Shown here piece after piece: positions 20,552 through 28,707 of a stretch of 64,000 bases of DNA. Each line of letters starts with the position of its first letter. The stretch's first letter is position 1. Below the pieces are notes generated by a model, which saw only the letters and a list, made by a program, of their open reading frames with translations, was not told the origin of the DNA and made no database searches. Source of the DNA: Collimonas fungivorans Ter331 (GTDB taxonomy: Bacteria > Pseudomonadota > Gammaproteobacteria > Burkholderiales > Burkholderiaceae_D); assembly GCF_000221045.1 (NCBI RefSeq), contig NC_015856.1, positions 930,001-994,000 on the forward strand, in the 5' to 3' direction. The translations under genes and the position numbers were made by a program.

Positions 20552-21475
20552 ATGAATGATTTAAATAAAATCAGTACCGCAGCAATAGTGGTTGGTTATT
20601 TTCCTGAGTACAAAATTGTAGTCAATCTCTTGAAATCTCTTTCTCCACAGGTCGACCATTTGATACTGGTTGATAATGGAGGCAGCAGGGAGGCCTACGA
20701 TTTTGCACAAAAGGAAGGTTTGGCTATTGAATATATCGAATTCAAAAAAAACCTAGGTCTCGGACATGCTTTGAATATGGGGTTCGAGCGTGCTGTCAGC
20801 TTGGGAGTGAAGTATGTGGCCACTTTTGACCAGGATAGCGCCCCTGTTGCTGATTTGATTGCTAATCTAAGGAATGCTCATCAGATGTTCGAGGGGCAGG
20901 GTGTCAATTGCGCTGCCGTTGCTCCGGTTTTCTTTGACCGACGCGAGGCCACCAAGGTTTACTTCCCATTTTATCTGGAACGGGAGGGGCGGATTATTTC
21001 TAGAATGCCGAATAACTGTGCAGACAATTATGTCGAAACCGATGCCCTTATTACTTCAGGGATGCTGGTGCGAACAGACGTCTGGACTGGCGGCGTACAC
21101 TACGACGACGGCCTATTTGTAGATTACACCGATACCGAATGGTGCTTTCGTGCGCGAGCTAAAGGCTACAAACTGTTTGGCTGCCTCAGAATAGAAATGG
21201 GACACGCGCCTTCAGATGCGCCTCCTGCGCGTATTTTTGGTTTGAGCTTCTTTAGATATTCTCCCCTGCGACGTTATTATTATTTCCGTAACACTGTCAG
21301 TTTTTGCCGGGCCGATTACGTTTCCTGGGCATGGAGGCGGCGTTTGACATATGGGCTTACTCTCAGATTCTTTATTAATTGCTTAATTGATAAAAAAAAG
21401 CTGCGTAGTTTGAAAATGATGCTTGCTGGCGTTTACGATGGTTTGCGCCGCAAGTCAGGTGAGTTTATCGGGTGA
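20552..21475 (+). CDS. Family 2 glycosyltransferase, rhamnosyltransferase-like
   Basis: A cytoplasmic GT-A glycosyltransferase of 307 residues. The N-terminal nucleotide-binding strand (TAAIVVGYFPE) and the metal-binding motif ATFDQDSAP (about residues 89-97) resemble RfbF/WbbL-type dTDP-rhamnosyltransferases, as does NLGLGHALNMGFERA. With rfbBACD upstream, transfer of rhamnose or a rhamnose-derived sugar to the O-unit is a reasonable inference, but donor specificity is not proven. It is moderately AT-rich and overlaps by 4 bases an alternative GTG start (21472) of the next gene. Confidence 0.85.
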   Translation: MNDLNKISTAAIVVGYFPEYKIVVNLLKSLSPQVDHLILVDNGGSREAYDFAQKEGLAIEYIEFKKNLGLGHALNMGFERAVSLGVKYVATFDQDSAPVADLIANLRNAHQMFEGQGVNCAAVAPVFFDRREATKVYFPFYLEREGRIISRMPNNCADNYVETDALITSGMLVRTDVWTGGVHYDDGLFVDYTDTEWCFRARAKGYKLFGCLRIEMGHAPSDAPPARIFGLSFFRYSPLRRYYYFRNTVSFCRADYVSWAWRRRLTYGLTLRFFINCLIDKKKLRSLKMMLAGVYDGLRRKSGEFIG

Positions 21476-21483
21476 AGCATATT

Positions 21484-22602
21484 ATGAATATTTTGATTAC
21501 TGGCGGTGCCGGCTTTATTGGGCAGAACTTGGTGTATTCCTTACGCAAGCAGGGGTTTGGGATTCGTATTCTGGACAATTTCAGTCCACAGATCCATGTC
21601 ACGCAGAGCTTGCCTGCCGATCTGGTTGATCAGGTTGAGCTGATCCGCGCCGATGTTCGTGACCGTGACGCACTGGAACAGGCGTTGGCTGGCGTGGACG
21701 GCGTGGTGCATCTGGCGACCGAAACCGGCACTGCGCAATCCATGTATCAGATTGCCCACTACAATAACGTGAATAGCCAGGCTACTGCCCAGTTATTGGA
21801 TGTGCTGGCTAACGCCCCTCATTCGATCAAGAAGATTGTTCTCGCCTCATCTAGGTCAATCTATGGCGAAGGGGCCTATAACTGCGAAACTCATGGGCTT
21901 GTCTATCCTGGCGCTCGCAGCGCCGCGCAACTGAAAAGCCATCAGTGGGATCCCGTTTGTCCGCAATGCGGCGCTTCGATAGTTGCTGTGCCAACGCCGG
22001 AAGCAGCGCGGCCAAGTCCCGCATCTATCTATGCCGCTACAAAGTATGCGCAAGAAGACTTGATTCGCATCGCCGGAGATTCTCTGGGAATCGGAACAGC
22101 CATCCTGCGCTTCCAGAATGTGTACGGCGCAGGGCAGTCGCTGAACAACCCGTATACCGGAATTCTTTCGATTTTCTCCACGCGCATACGCCGTGGCATG
22201 TCGCTCCCGATCTTTGAGGATGGGCAGGAGAGCCGTGATTTTGTACATGTCAGCGATGTCGTCCAGGCAATCGAATTGGCGCTCCAGACAGACGCTGCAA
22301 ATGGCGGCACTTTTAATGTTGGAGCCGGTGAACCTACTTCCGTATTGGAAATTGCCAATATGCTGGTGGATGCATTCGATGGCAAGGTGCGGCCTGAAGT
22401 CACTGGGCAATATCGCCTGGGTGATATCCGTCACTGCTACGCTGACTTGACTCAGATCAGGTCCAAGCTGAGATTCGAACCAAAAATGTCCCTGAAAAGC
22501 GGGATGGAGGAATTCGCCAGCTGGGTGCTGTCTCAACCGCTGCCCGAAGACGGACTGGATAAGGCTAACGAGGAACTAAAAAAACGCAAGATGATGTCAT
22601 GA
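21484..22602 (+). CDS. NAD-dependent nucleotide-sugar epimerase with a Cys/His insert (possibly dTDP-L-rhamnose 4-epimerase)
   Basis: An extended short-chain dehydrogenase: [13 protein letters not shown] binds NAD, and YAATK gives catalytic Tyr183 and Lys187. Between them lies an insert with C134-x2-H137 and C159-x2-C162 (CETH and CPQC), which could form a zinc site; most GalE-like epimerases lack it. A similar insert is recalled from dTDP-L-rhamnose 4-epimerases that make dTDP-6-deoxy-L-talose, and the neighbouring rfbBACD genes would supply the substrate. This is inference; UDP-sugar epimerisation remains possible. The ATG at 21484 starts the family core; a GTG at 21472 overlapping the previous stop is the alternative. 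It overlaps the next gene as ATGA. Confidence 0.8.
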   Translation: MNILITGGAGFIGQNLVYSLRKQGFGIRILDNFSPQIHVTQSLPADLVDQVELIRADVRDRDALEQALAGVDGVVHLATETGTAQSMYQIAHYNNVNSQATAQLLDVLANAPHSIKKIVLASSRSIYGEGAYNCETHGLVYPGARSAAQLKSHQWDPVCPQCGASIVAVPTPEAARPSPASIYAATKYAQEDLIRIAGDSLGIGTAILRFQNVYGAGQSLNNPYTGILSIFSTRIRRGMSLPIFEDGQESRDFVHVSDVVQAIELALQTDAANGGTFNVGAGEPTSVLEIANMLVDAFDGKVRPEVTGQYRLGDIRHCYADLTQIRSKLRFEPKMSLKSGMEEFASWVLSQPLPEDGLDKANEELKKRKMMS

Positions 22603-23141
22603 GCTTGAAAGCAATTTTAATTGCCGATTTAAAGCGGCAGTATCTGATTGCGGGTCAACTGCAGCGGCAAGCCACCCTCTTTGGCGTTCTGAAGAGCTCA
22701 TTGTCGCCGCGATTCATGCCAGTCGTTCTCTTCCGTCTTTCGCACTGGCTTTTTCAGCGTCGGCTGTCGCCGCTTGCCAAGATATTCGGCCTCATGAATT
22801 TCGTCCTGTTTGGCCTTGAGATAGCGGCTCGATGCGAGATTGGTCCTGGACTATATTTCCCCCACACGCAAGGTACAGTCATCGGCGCCAACAAGATTGG
22901 AGAGAACGCGACGATTTATCACAACGTGACTTTTGGCGCGCGCGAAATCGATCTTGATTATTCAGCCTCTTCTCGACCAGATATTGGCGATAACGTGATC
23001 GTTGGCGCCGGTGCGAAAATTCTCGGGCCGGTAATGGTTGGTAATAATGCCCGGGTGGGGGCGAACGCCGTGGTTGTTGAAGATGTCCCCGCCGGTGCCA
23101 CTGTTGTTGGCATTCCAGCGCGTATAGTCAAACAGGTTTAA
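22599..23141 (+). CDS. Serine acetyltransferase-like hexapeptide-repeat acyltransferase
   Basis: A 180-residue left-handed beta-helix acyltransferase of the CysE/WcaB kind. The C-terminal half carries the hexapeptide repeats (IGANKIGENATIYHNVTFGA, then IGDNVIVGAGAKILG and IGNNARVGANAVV-like turns), and the N-terminal half is helical with one or two hydrophobic stretches. CysE-like proteins inside polysaccharide clusters usually O-acetylate a sugar, and that role is inferred here in preference to cysteine synthesis. The start overlaps the epimerase stop by 4 bases. Confidence 0.82.
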   Translation: MSLKAILIADLKRQYLIAGQLQRQATLFGVLKSSLSPRFMPVVLFRLSHWLFQRRLSPLAKIFGLMNFVLFGLEIAARCEIGPGLYFPHTQGTVIGANKIGENATIYHNVTFGAREIDLDYSASSRPDIGDNVIVGAGAKILGPVMVGNNARVGANAVVVEDVPAGATVVGIPARIVKQV

Positions 23142-23146
23142 ATAAT

Positions 23147-24154
23147 ATGATGCAAACGGGCCAGCGCGTATTGTTTATCGCACCGCGTTTTTTTGGTTAT
23201 GAAAAAGAGATTCAGGCTGAATTGGAAGCCGCCGGTTGCGAAGTTGATTGGTATGACGATAGACCTTCATCAACGCCGTTGATGAAAGCGGCGATTCGAT
23301 TTCGTCCCGAACTGGTCAAGAAAATAGTCAATGACTATTTTGACGAGATCGTCAGACGAGCCGCGGTCGCTGCCTATGATGTCGTATTTGTCATCAAGGG
23401 AGAGGCACTTCCTGTCGGGAAAATTCAAGCATTGAAACAGGTTTTGCCACAGGCGAGATTTTTATACTATACCTGGGATTCTTTGAGGAATTTCAAGAAT
23501 AGCCACGAAAAATTGCCTTATTTTGACAAGGTTTACAGTTTCGACCGATTTGATTCGATTGACAATGAGAATATCCGGCACCTGCCTTTATTTTATTCGC
23601 GTGCCTACGAAATCTTGGGGCAATCGGATAAATCAAAAGAGAGGCAGGATATCGATCTTTTATTTTTAGGGTCAATACATTCTGATCGTTACCCGGTTGT
23701 GCGAAAAATATGGGCTGCTGCAAAACAGGTTGCACCTGAAATTTCCGTTTATGCTCATTTTTTCTATCAAAGCAAATGGGTTTTTGCGATACGTAAAATC
23801 ACGGATCGGCAATTCAGGAAGATTCCCTGGAGAGATGTGAAATGGAATTCATTAAATATTAAAAATACGCTGGAGCTGATAGGGCGAAGTAAAATATTGA
23901 TTGATGTGCACCACCCGGGTCAAACTGGATTGACTATGCGGACTATAGAATGTCTTGGCGCTAAGATAAAATTAATCACTACAAATCCTGAGGTAAAGAT
24001 TTATGATTTTTATAATCCAGATAACATTCTTGTAGTTGACCGGGAGAGACCAGTTATTCCTGAAAATTTTATGCATGCTGCATTTCATCCTCAAGCTGAG
24101 AATATCTATGGGAAATATAGTTTGCGAGAGTGGTTGGCTGAGATATTTTACTGA
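23147..24154 (+). CDS. Putative glycosyltransferase (CgeB-like, GT-B fold)
   Basis: A 335-residue protein without a certain family name. The N-terminus (VLFIAPRFFGYEKEIQAELE) and the central YYTWDSLRNF and LFLGSIHSDRYPVV stretches resemble CgeB-like glycosyltransferases. The C-terminal HPGQTGLTMRTIECLGAKIK matches the donor-binding half of that group, where Glu-Cys/Ala-Leu-Gly contacts the nucleotide. It lies 5 bases after the acetyltransferase and 15 bases before the phosphoglycosyl transferase, consistent with a role in assembling the repeat unit. Its AT-rich composition matches the rest of the block. Confidence 0.65.
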   Translation: MMQTGQRVLFIAPRFFGYEKEIQAELEAAGCEVDWYDDRPSSTPLMKAAIRFRPELVKKIVNDYFDEIVRRAAVAAYDVVFVIKGEALPVGKIQALKQVLPQARFLYYTWDSLRNFKNSHEKLPYFDKVYSFDRFDSIDNENIRHLPLFYSRAYEILGQSDKSKERQDIDLLFLGSIHSDRYPVVRKIWAAAKQVAPEISVYAHFFYQSKWVFAIRKITDRQFRKIPWRDVKWNSLNIKNTLELIGRSKILIDVHHPGQTGLTMRTIECLGAKIKLITTNPEVKIYDFYNPDNILVVDRERPVIPENFMHAAFHPQAENIYGKYSLREWLAEIFY

Positions 24155-24169
24155 AGGATAGAAAAACGA

Positions 24170-24730
24170 ATGAAAAGATCTTTTGATTTATTATTGGCGC
24201 TAGTTGCATCGATTGTGCTGATTGTTCCCATAATTCTCGTTTCTTTGTTCGTCAGGCTTACATCGGTGGGGCCGATTATTTATTGGTCCGATCGTGTAGG
24301 ACGTCGTAATAAAATCTTCAAAATGCCAAAATTTCGTACTATGCGCATCGATACCCCGGCGGTTGCGACTCACTTATTGCCAGACCCAAAGAAATTTCTG
24401 ACCCCCATAGGATCTTTTTTGCGTAAATCGAGTCTCGATGAATTACCGCAATTGTGGAGCATAATTACCGGGGATATGAGTTTTGTCGGCCCCCGACCAG
24501 CACTATTCAATCAGGATGACTTGATCGCATTAAGAACAGAGTACGGTGTGGACAGTTTGTTGCCGGGCTTGACCGGATGGGCGCAAATCAATGGCCGGGA
24601 TGAGTTGCCAATAGCCGAGAAGGTGAAACTGGATGTTGACTACCTTCAACGGCAATCATTTTTTCTTGACATACAAATCATATTCCTTACCTTTCTCAAG
24701 GTTATTCGCAGAGATGGTATTACGCATTAA
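24170..24730 (+). CDS. Initiating phosphoglycosyl transferase (bacterial sugar transferase family)
   Basis: Transfers a sugar-1-phosphate to undecaprenyl phosphate to start repeat-unit synthesis. At 186 residues it is the short monotopic form: one N-terminal re-entrant hydrophobic segment (about residues 5-30) and the catalytic domain, without the extra membrane helices of WcaJ/WbaP. The catalytic Asp-Glu pair is in SSLDELPQ (Asp90, Glu91), and KFRTMRI, GDMSFVGPRPAL and GLTGWAQINGR are family blocks. The donor may be the product of the WbpM-like dehydratase encoded next, as in PglC/WbpL-linked pathways. Confidence 0.92.
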   Translation: MKRSFDLLLALVASIVLIVPIILVSLFVRLTSVGPIIYWSDRVGRRNKIFKMPKFRTMRIDTPAVATHLLPDPKKFLTPIGSFLRKSSLDELPQLWSIITGDMSFVGPRPALFNQDDLIALRTEYGVDSLLPGLTGWAQINGRDELPIAEKVKLDVDYLQRQSFFLDIQIIFLTFLKVIRRDGITH

Positions 24731-24804
24731 TTGTCAGCCGAAATTGGAAAGCATCCTGGTTAAGATATGAATCCGATATGCTCTCACTTCACTGAATTGT
24801 CGAC

Positions 24805-26745
24805 ATGATTTCTTTCTTAAATTTATCTCGCCTTCATAAGCAGGTAATCGCCGCAACTGCGGATCTGATTCTGTTGCCTGTCACATTTTGCTTGGCAATA
24901 TGGCTGCGCCACGATGGCCTCAGCAGTTGGTTGTTGCATCAGTATGGCCTGCTGATCGTGGCTGCGCCGTTTATTTCGATCCCTATTTTTATCAGACTGG
25001 GTTTGTATCGCGCCGTCATTCGATTCATCGACCATAAGATTGTCTATGTCGTGGTGCTTGGAGTTACTTTATCGGTAATCACTCTGGGTGCGATCGGGAC
25101 ATTTACGCAGACGGCGGGTTATTCCCGTGCGGTTTTCGGCATATATTGGGTTAGCGCAATTTTATATGTAGCAGCAAGTCGATTTTTGGCACGCGGATAT
25201 CTGCTGCGCGTCAGCGGCATAGTGGGGGTGGTTCCGGTGGCGATTTATGGCGCGGGTCAAGCGGGAACACAATTGGCTAGTGCGCTTCGGGCAGGAAATG
25301 AATATTTGCCTGTGGCATTTATTGATGATAAAAAAGAACTACAAAAAGCAACTATTGCCGGAATCAAAGTCTTTGATGCAGAAGACCTGCCCAATTTAAT
25401 TGCGCGATACAAAGTCAAGGAAATATTACTGGCCATGCCATCCTTGAGCAAATTACAGCAAAAACATATTCTCGATAAACTTGAGCCGCTTAAGGTAAAA
25501 ATTAAAGTAACGCCCCCGATCAAAAGCTTGATTAATGGTGAGTTGAGGGTGCAGGACATTCGCGAAGTGGAAATTGAAGATCTGCTCGGACGTGATCCGG
25601 TGGAGCCTAATCCGGAATTGATTTCTGCCTGTATCGTGGATAAATCTGTAATGGTGACTGGTGCCGGCGGATCCATCGGTTCTGAGCTTTGCCGTCAGAT
25701 CATTCGTCAGCGGCCTTCGCGTTTGATACTGCTTGAAATGTCAGAATACGGGTTGTACGCGATTGAGCAAGAATTGAGTGAATTGCAACGAAATATTGGC
25801 TTCAACATTGAATTGCTGCCATTCCTTGGCTCCGTGTTGGAAACTGAGAAATGTGCCCGTATCATGCGAACATTTTCGGTAGAAACGGTATATCACGCTG
25901 CAGCCTACAAGCACGTCCCATTGGTTGAGCACAATCCGATTGAAGGCATACGGAACAATGTGTTTGGTACGCTAAGTGTGGCGAAAGCCGCCATGGCCTC
26001 CGGCGTCAAATCATTTGTGCTGATTTCGACCGACAAGGCAGTACGGCCAACAAATGTAATGGGTTCTACCAAACGGTTTGCTGAGCTGATATTGCAGGCG
26101 TTTTCTCGAGTGCAAGGGAAAAGTCCATCGAAGACACGATTTTGCATGGTGCGGTTTGGTAATGTACTGGGTTCCTCCGGGTCAGTTGTGCCCTTGTTTC
26201 GCAAGCAAATCATGGCAGGTGGGCCTATAACATTGACGCATCCTGAGATCACTCGTTATTTCATGACGATTCCCGAAGCAGCGCAATTGGTGCTGCAGGC
26301 TGGCGCCATGGGACAGGGAGGGGATGTGTTCGTGCTGGATATGGGAGAACCGGTAAAGATTATCGACCTGGCGAAGCGCATGGTCCATTTGAGCGGACTT
26401 GAAGTATTGTCTGATTTAACACCGGATGGCACCATAGAAATTAATCATGTAGGTTTGCGGCCTGGTGAAAAATTGTACGAAGAATTATTGATTGGCGAGA
26501 ATGTCGAGGGTACCGAACATCCGTTGATCATGCGTGCGCAAGAAGTTGAGATTCCGTGGGCAATCCTGGAAGATCTTCTGGCTAAACTGGAAGATGCATG
26601 TGCCGCATTCGAATATGAGGATATACGTGCTTTGCTATTGAGAACGGTTGCTGAATATTCACCGCAATGCGGGATTGAGGACTTTATCTGGCGAGCCAAG
26701 CATCGTATAACGGGTGCAGATGCTGGTGACGTGATGCTACATTGA
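24805..26745 (+). CDS. Membrane nucleotide-sugar 4,6-dehydratase (WbpM/CapD/FlaA1 family)
   Basis: A 646-residue protein with four N-terminal membrane segments (to about residue 130), a CoA-binding-like Rossmann domain (GAGQAGTQLASALR), and a C-terminal dehydratase domain with NAD motif VTGAGGSIGSE (about 284-294). The active site follows the WbpM pattern: STDKAVRPTNVMGSTKR, with Met419 where short-chain dehydrogenases have Tyr, and Lys423. Such enzymes convert UDP-GlcNAc to the 4-keto-6-deoxy form for QuiNAc, FucNAc or bacillosamine synthesis. It follows the phosphoglycosyl transferase by 74 bp and precedes the H-NS-like gene by 44 bp. Confidence 0.92.
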   Translation: MISFLNLSRLHKQVIAATADLILLPVTFCLAIWLRHDGLSSWLLHQYGLLIVAAPFISIPIFIRLGLYRAVIRFIDHKIVYVVVLGVTLSVITLGAIGTFTQTAGYSRAVFGIYWVSAILYVAASRFLARGYLLRVSGIVGVVPVAIYGAGQAGTQLASALRAGNEYLPVAFIDDKKELQKATIAGIKVFDAEDLPNLIARYKVKEILLAMPSLSKLQQKHILDKLEPLKVKIKVTPPIKSLINGELRVQDIREVEIEDLLGRDPVEPNPELISACIVDKSVMVTGAGGSIGSELCRQIIRQRPSRLILLEMSEYGLYAIEQELSELQRNIGFNIELLPFLGSVLETEKCARIMRTFSVETVYHAAAYKHVPLVEHNPIEGIRNNVFGTLSVAKAAMASGVKSFVLISTDKAVRPTNVMGSTKRFAELILQAFSRVQGKSPSKTRFCMVRFGNVLGSSGSVVPLFRKQIMAGGPITLTHPEITRYFMTIPEAAQLVLQAGAMGQGGDVFVLDMGEPVKIIDLAKRMVHLSGLEVLSDLTPDGTIEINHVGLRPGEKLYEELLIGENVEGTEHPLIMRAQEVEIPWAILEDLLAKLEDACAAFEYEDIRALLLRTVAEYSPQCGIEDFIWRAKHRITGADAGDVMLH

Positions 26746-26789
26746 TTGCGAAAACAATATTTGATTGAATTTTATTGTATGGAGGTAAC

Positions 26790-27110
26790 ATGGATTTGTC
26801 AGGGCTATCAGTTGTCGAGTTGCGTGCATTGCAAGACCAGATCAAACAAGCTTTAAAAGATCGCGAACATCAGGAGTTGGCTAAAGCACGCGAACAAATT
26901 TTGGCTATCGCGCAAAATGCAGGAATCTCGCTGCAGGATCTGCTGGGTGCTCAGCCGCGCAGCAAGAACGCTGTGTCCAAGACAAAAGTAGCGGTCCGTT
27001 ATCGTCATCCGTCGGATCCCTTGCTGCAATGGACAGGTCGTGGTCGCCAACCTAAATGGATTCAGGACTGGGTCGCTTCTGGCCAATCGCTGGATGCCAT
27101 ACGCGTATAA
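26790..27110 (+). CDS. H-NS family nucleoid-associated protein
   Basis: A 106-residue DNA-binding protein. Residues about 5-45 form a coiled-coil oligomerisation region (VELRALQDQIKQALKDREHQ), followed by a linker and the C-terminal H-NS DNA-binding motif WTGRGRQPKWIQDW (about 81-94). The C-terminal WTGRGRxPKW pattern is typical of betaproteobacterial H-NS proteins. The ATG at 26790 is preceded by a perfect GGAGGT. H-NS proteins silence AT-rich acquired DNA; this copy sits at the edge of the AT-rich glycan block, so local regulation is plausible but only inferred. Confidence 0.92.
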   Translation: MDLSGLSVVELRALQDQIKQALKDREHQELAKAREQILAIAQNAGISLQDLLGAQPRSKNAVSKTKVAVRYRHPSDPLLQWTGRGRQPKWIQDWVASGQSLDAIRV

Positions 27111-27130
27111 CAATCGCCGTTTTTGCGAGT

Positions 27131-27154
27131 AGCGCCAATCTGATGATTGGCGCT
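27131..27154 (+). terminator. Hairpin after the H-NS-like gene
   Basis: Perfect 10-bp arms (AGCGCCAATC and its complement) with a TGAT loop, 20 bases after the stop codon. No T-run follows, so termination efficiency is uncertain. Confidence 0.55.
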
Positions 27155-27161
27155 TAAATCG

Positions 27162-27188
27162 TTGACGTGTGCCTGAAGCAGGTCACAC
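27162..27188 (+). promoter_or_regulatory. Imperfect palindrome beside a TTGACG hexamer upstream of the phosphomutase gene
   Basis: A TTGACG hexamer (27163-27168) resembles a -35 element and runs into an imperfect palindrome, GTGTGCCTG / CAGGTCACAC (27167-27188), with one extra base in the right arm. No good -10 hexamer was found at the right distance. It may be an operator or simply a chance hairpin. Confidence 0.3.
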
Positions 27189-27294
27189 ATATCTCCGTTC
27201 GGCTTATTGCATCGGTCACGCCGGTAGTGGTATGCGAATTGTCTAGCGGCTGCGTTTTTTGCGGAATAAACGCCACATTTCATTACACAAAACT

Positions 27295-28683
27295 ATGCTT
27301 CCACTTTCAAAATCCATATTCAAGGCTTACGATATCCGAGGCGTCGTCGGTAAAACTCTGGACATCGGCATCGCGCGCCAGATCGGCCAGGCCTTCGGCA
27401 CCGCCGCCCGGGCCAAAGGTGAAAAGACCGTGATTATCGGCCGCGACGGCCGTTTATCCGGACCTGAACTTGCCACCGCCCTGGCTGCCGGCTTGCGCGA
27501 TGCCGGTGTGGATGTGGTCGACCTGGGAGTAGTGGTGACGCCGATGGTGTATTTCGCGACCCATGTACTGAGCGCACAGTCCGGCATCATGGTCACCGGC
27601 AGCCATAATCCGCCTGATTACAACGGCTTCAAGATGGTGCTGGCGGGCGAGGCGATATATGGCGAGACCATCCAGCAGCTGTACCAGGCCATCGACGACG
27701 GCAGCGTCGAGGCAACCATATCTGTGCCAAGCGGCAGCTACCGCCAGCACGACATCAGGCAAGCTTATCTGCAGCGCATCGTCAGCGACACCAAGCTGGC
27801 GCGGCCGATGAAGATCGTGGTCGATTGCGGCAACGGCGTCGCTGGCGCCTTTGCCGGCGAGCTGTATCGCGCGCTCGGCTGTGAGGTGCAGGAGCTTTTC
27901 TGCGAAGTGGACGGCACTTTCCCCAACCACCATCCCGATCCGGCCCATCCGGAGAACCTGCAGGACGTGATCCGCGCCCTGCAGAATTCGGACGCCGAAA
28001 TCGGCCTGGCCTTCGACGGCGATGGCGACCGCCTCGGCGTGGTCACCAAGGATGGCCAGATCATCTATCCGGACCGGCAGCTGATGCTGTTTGCCGCGGA
28101 CGTGCTGACACGCCATCCGGGCCGCGAGATCCTGTACGACGTCAAATGCACGCGCCACCTGGCGCCGTGGATTACCGCGCATGGCGGCAAGCCGCTGATG
28201 TGGAAGACCGGCCATTCGCTGGTCAAGGCCAAGATGCGTGAAACCGGGGCGCCGCTGGGTGGTGAGATGAGCGGCCATGTGTTCTTCAAGGACCGCTGGT
28301 ACGGTTTCGACGACGGCTTGTACGCTGGCGTGCGCTTGCTGGAACTGCTGAGCCGCGAAAGCGATCCGTCGGCGGTGTTGAACGCGTTGCCGCAATCGTC
28401 CAGCACGCCCGAGCTGCAGCTGAAACTGGAAGAAGGGGAGAACTTCAGCCTGATCGAAAAACTGCAAGGCGAGGCGAAATTCCCCGGCGCCGACGACATC
28501 ATCAAGATCGACGGCCTGCGTGTCGAATATCCGGACGGCTTCGGCCTGGCGCGCTCATCCAATACCACCCCGGTCATTGTGATGCGCTTCGAAGCCGAGT
28601 CGCCATCGGCGCTGCTCCGTATCCAGTCTGAATTCAAGCGTGTGATCCTGGCTGCGAAGCCAGACGCAGCGTTATCCTTCTAA
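27295..28683 (+). CDS. Phosphomannomutase/phosphoglucomutase (AlgC/ManB type)
   Basis: Interconverts hexose 6- and 1-phosphates, feeding nucleotide-sugar and LPS synthesis. The catalytic phosphoserine loop VTGSHNPPDYNGFK places Ser103 as the active residue; the metal loop AFDGDGDRLGV and sugar-specificity GGEMSGH loop are present. From the ATG at 27295 the product is 462 residues, normal for PMM/PGM enzymes; an upstream TTG at 27259 is less likely. Its codon use is GC-rich and marks the return to core-genome composition. waaC follows after 24 bp. Confidence 0.93.
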   Translation: MLPLSKSIFKAYDIRGVVGKTLDIGIARQIGQAFGTAARAKGEKTVIIGRDGRLSGPELATALAAGLRDAGVDVVDLGVVVTPMVYFATHVLSAQSGIMVTGSHNPPDYNGFKMVLAGEAIYGETIQQLYQAIDDGSVEATISVPSGSYRQHDIRQAYLQRIVSDTKLARPMKIVVDCGNGVAGAFAGELYRALGCEVQELFCEVDGTFPNHHPDPAHPENLQDVIRALQNSDAEIGLAFDGDGDRLGVVTKDGQIIYPDRQLMLFAADVLTRHPGREILYDVKCTRHLAPWITAHGGKPLMWKTGHSLVKAKMRETGAPLGGEMSGHVFFKDRWYGFDDGLYAGVRLLELLSRESDPSAVLNALPQSSSTPELQLKLEEGENFSLIEKLQGEAKFPGADDIIKIDGLRVEYPDGFGLARSSNTTPVIVMRFEAESPSALLRIQSEFKRVILAAKPDAALSF

Positions 28684-28707
28684 CCCACTCGACGAATTGG
28701 CCGCGGC

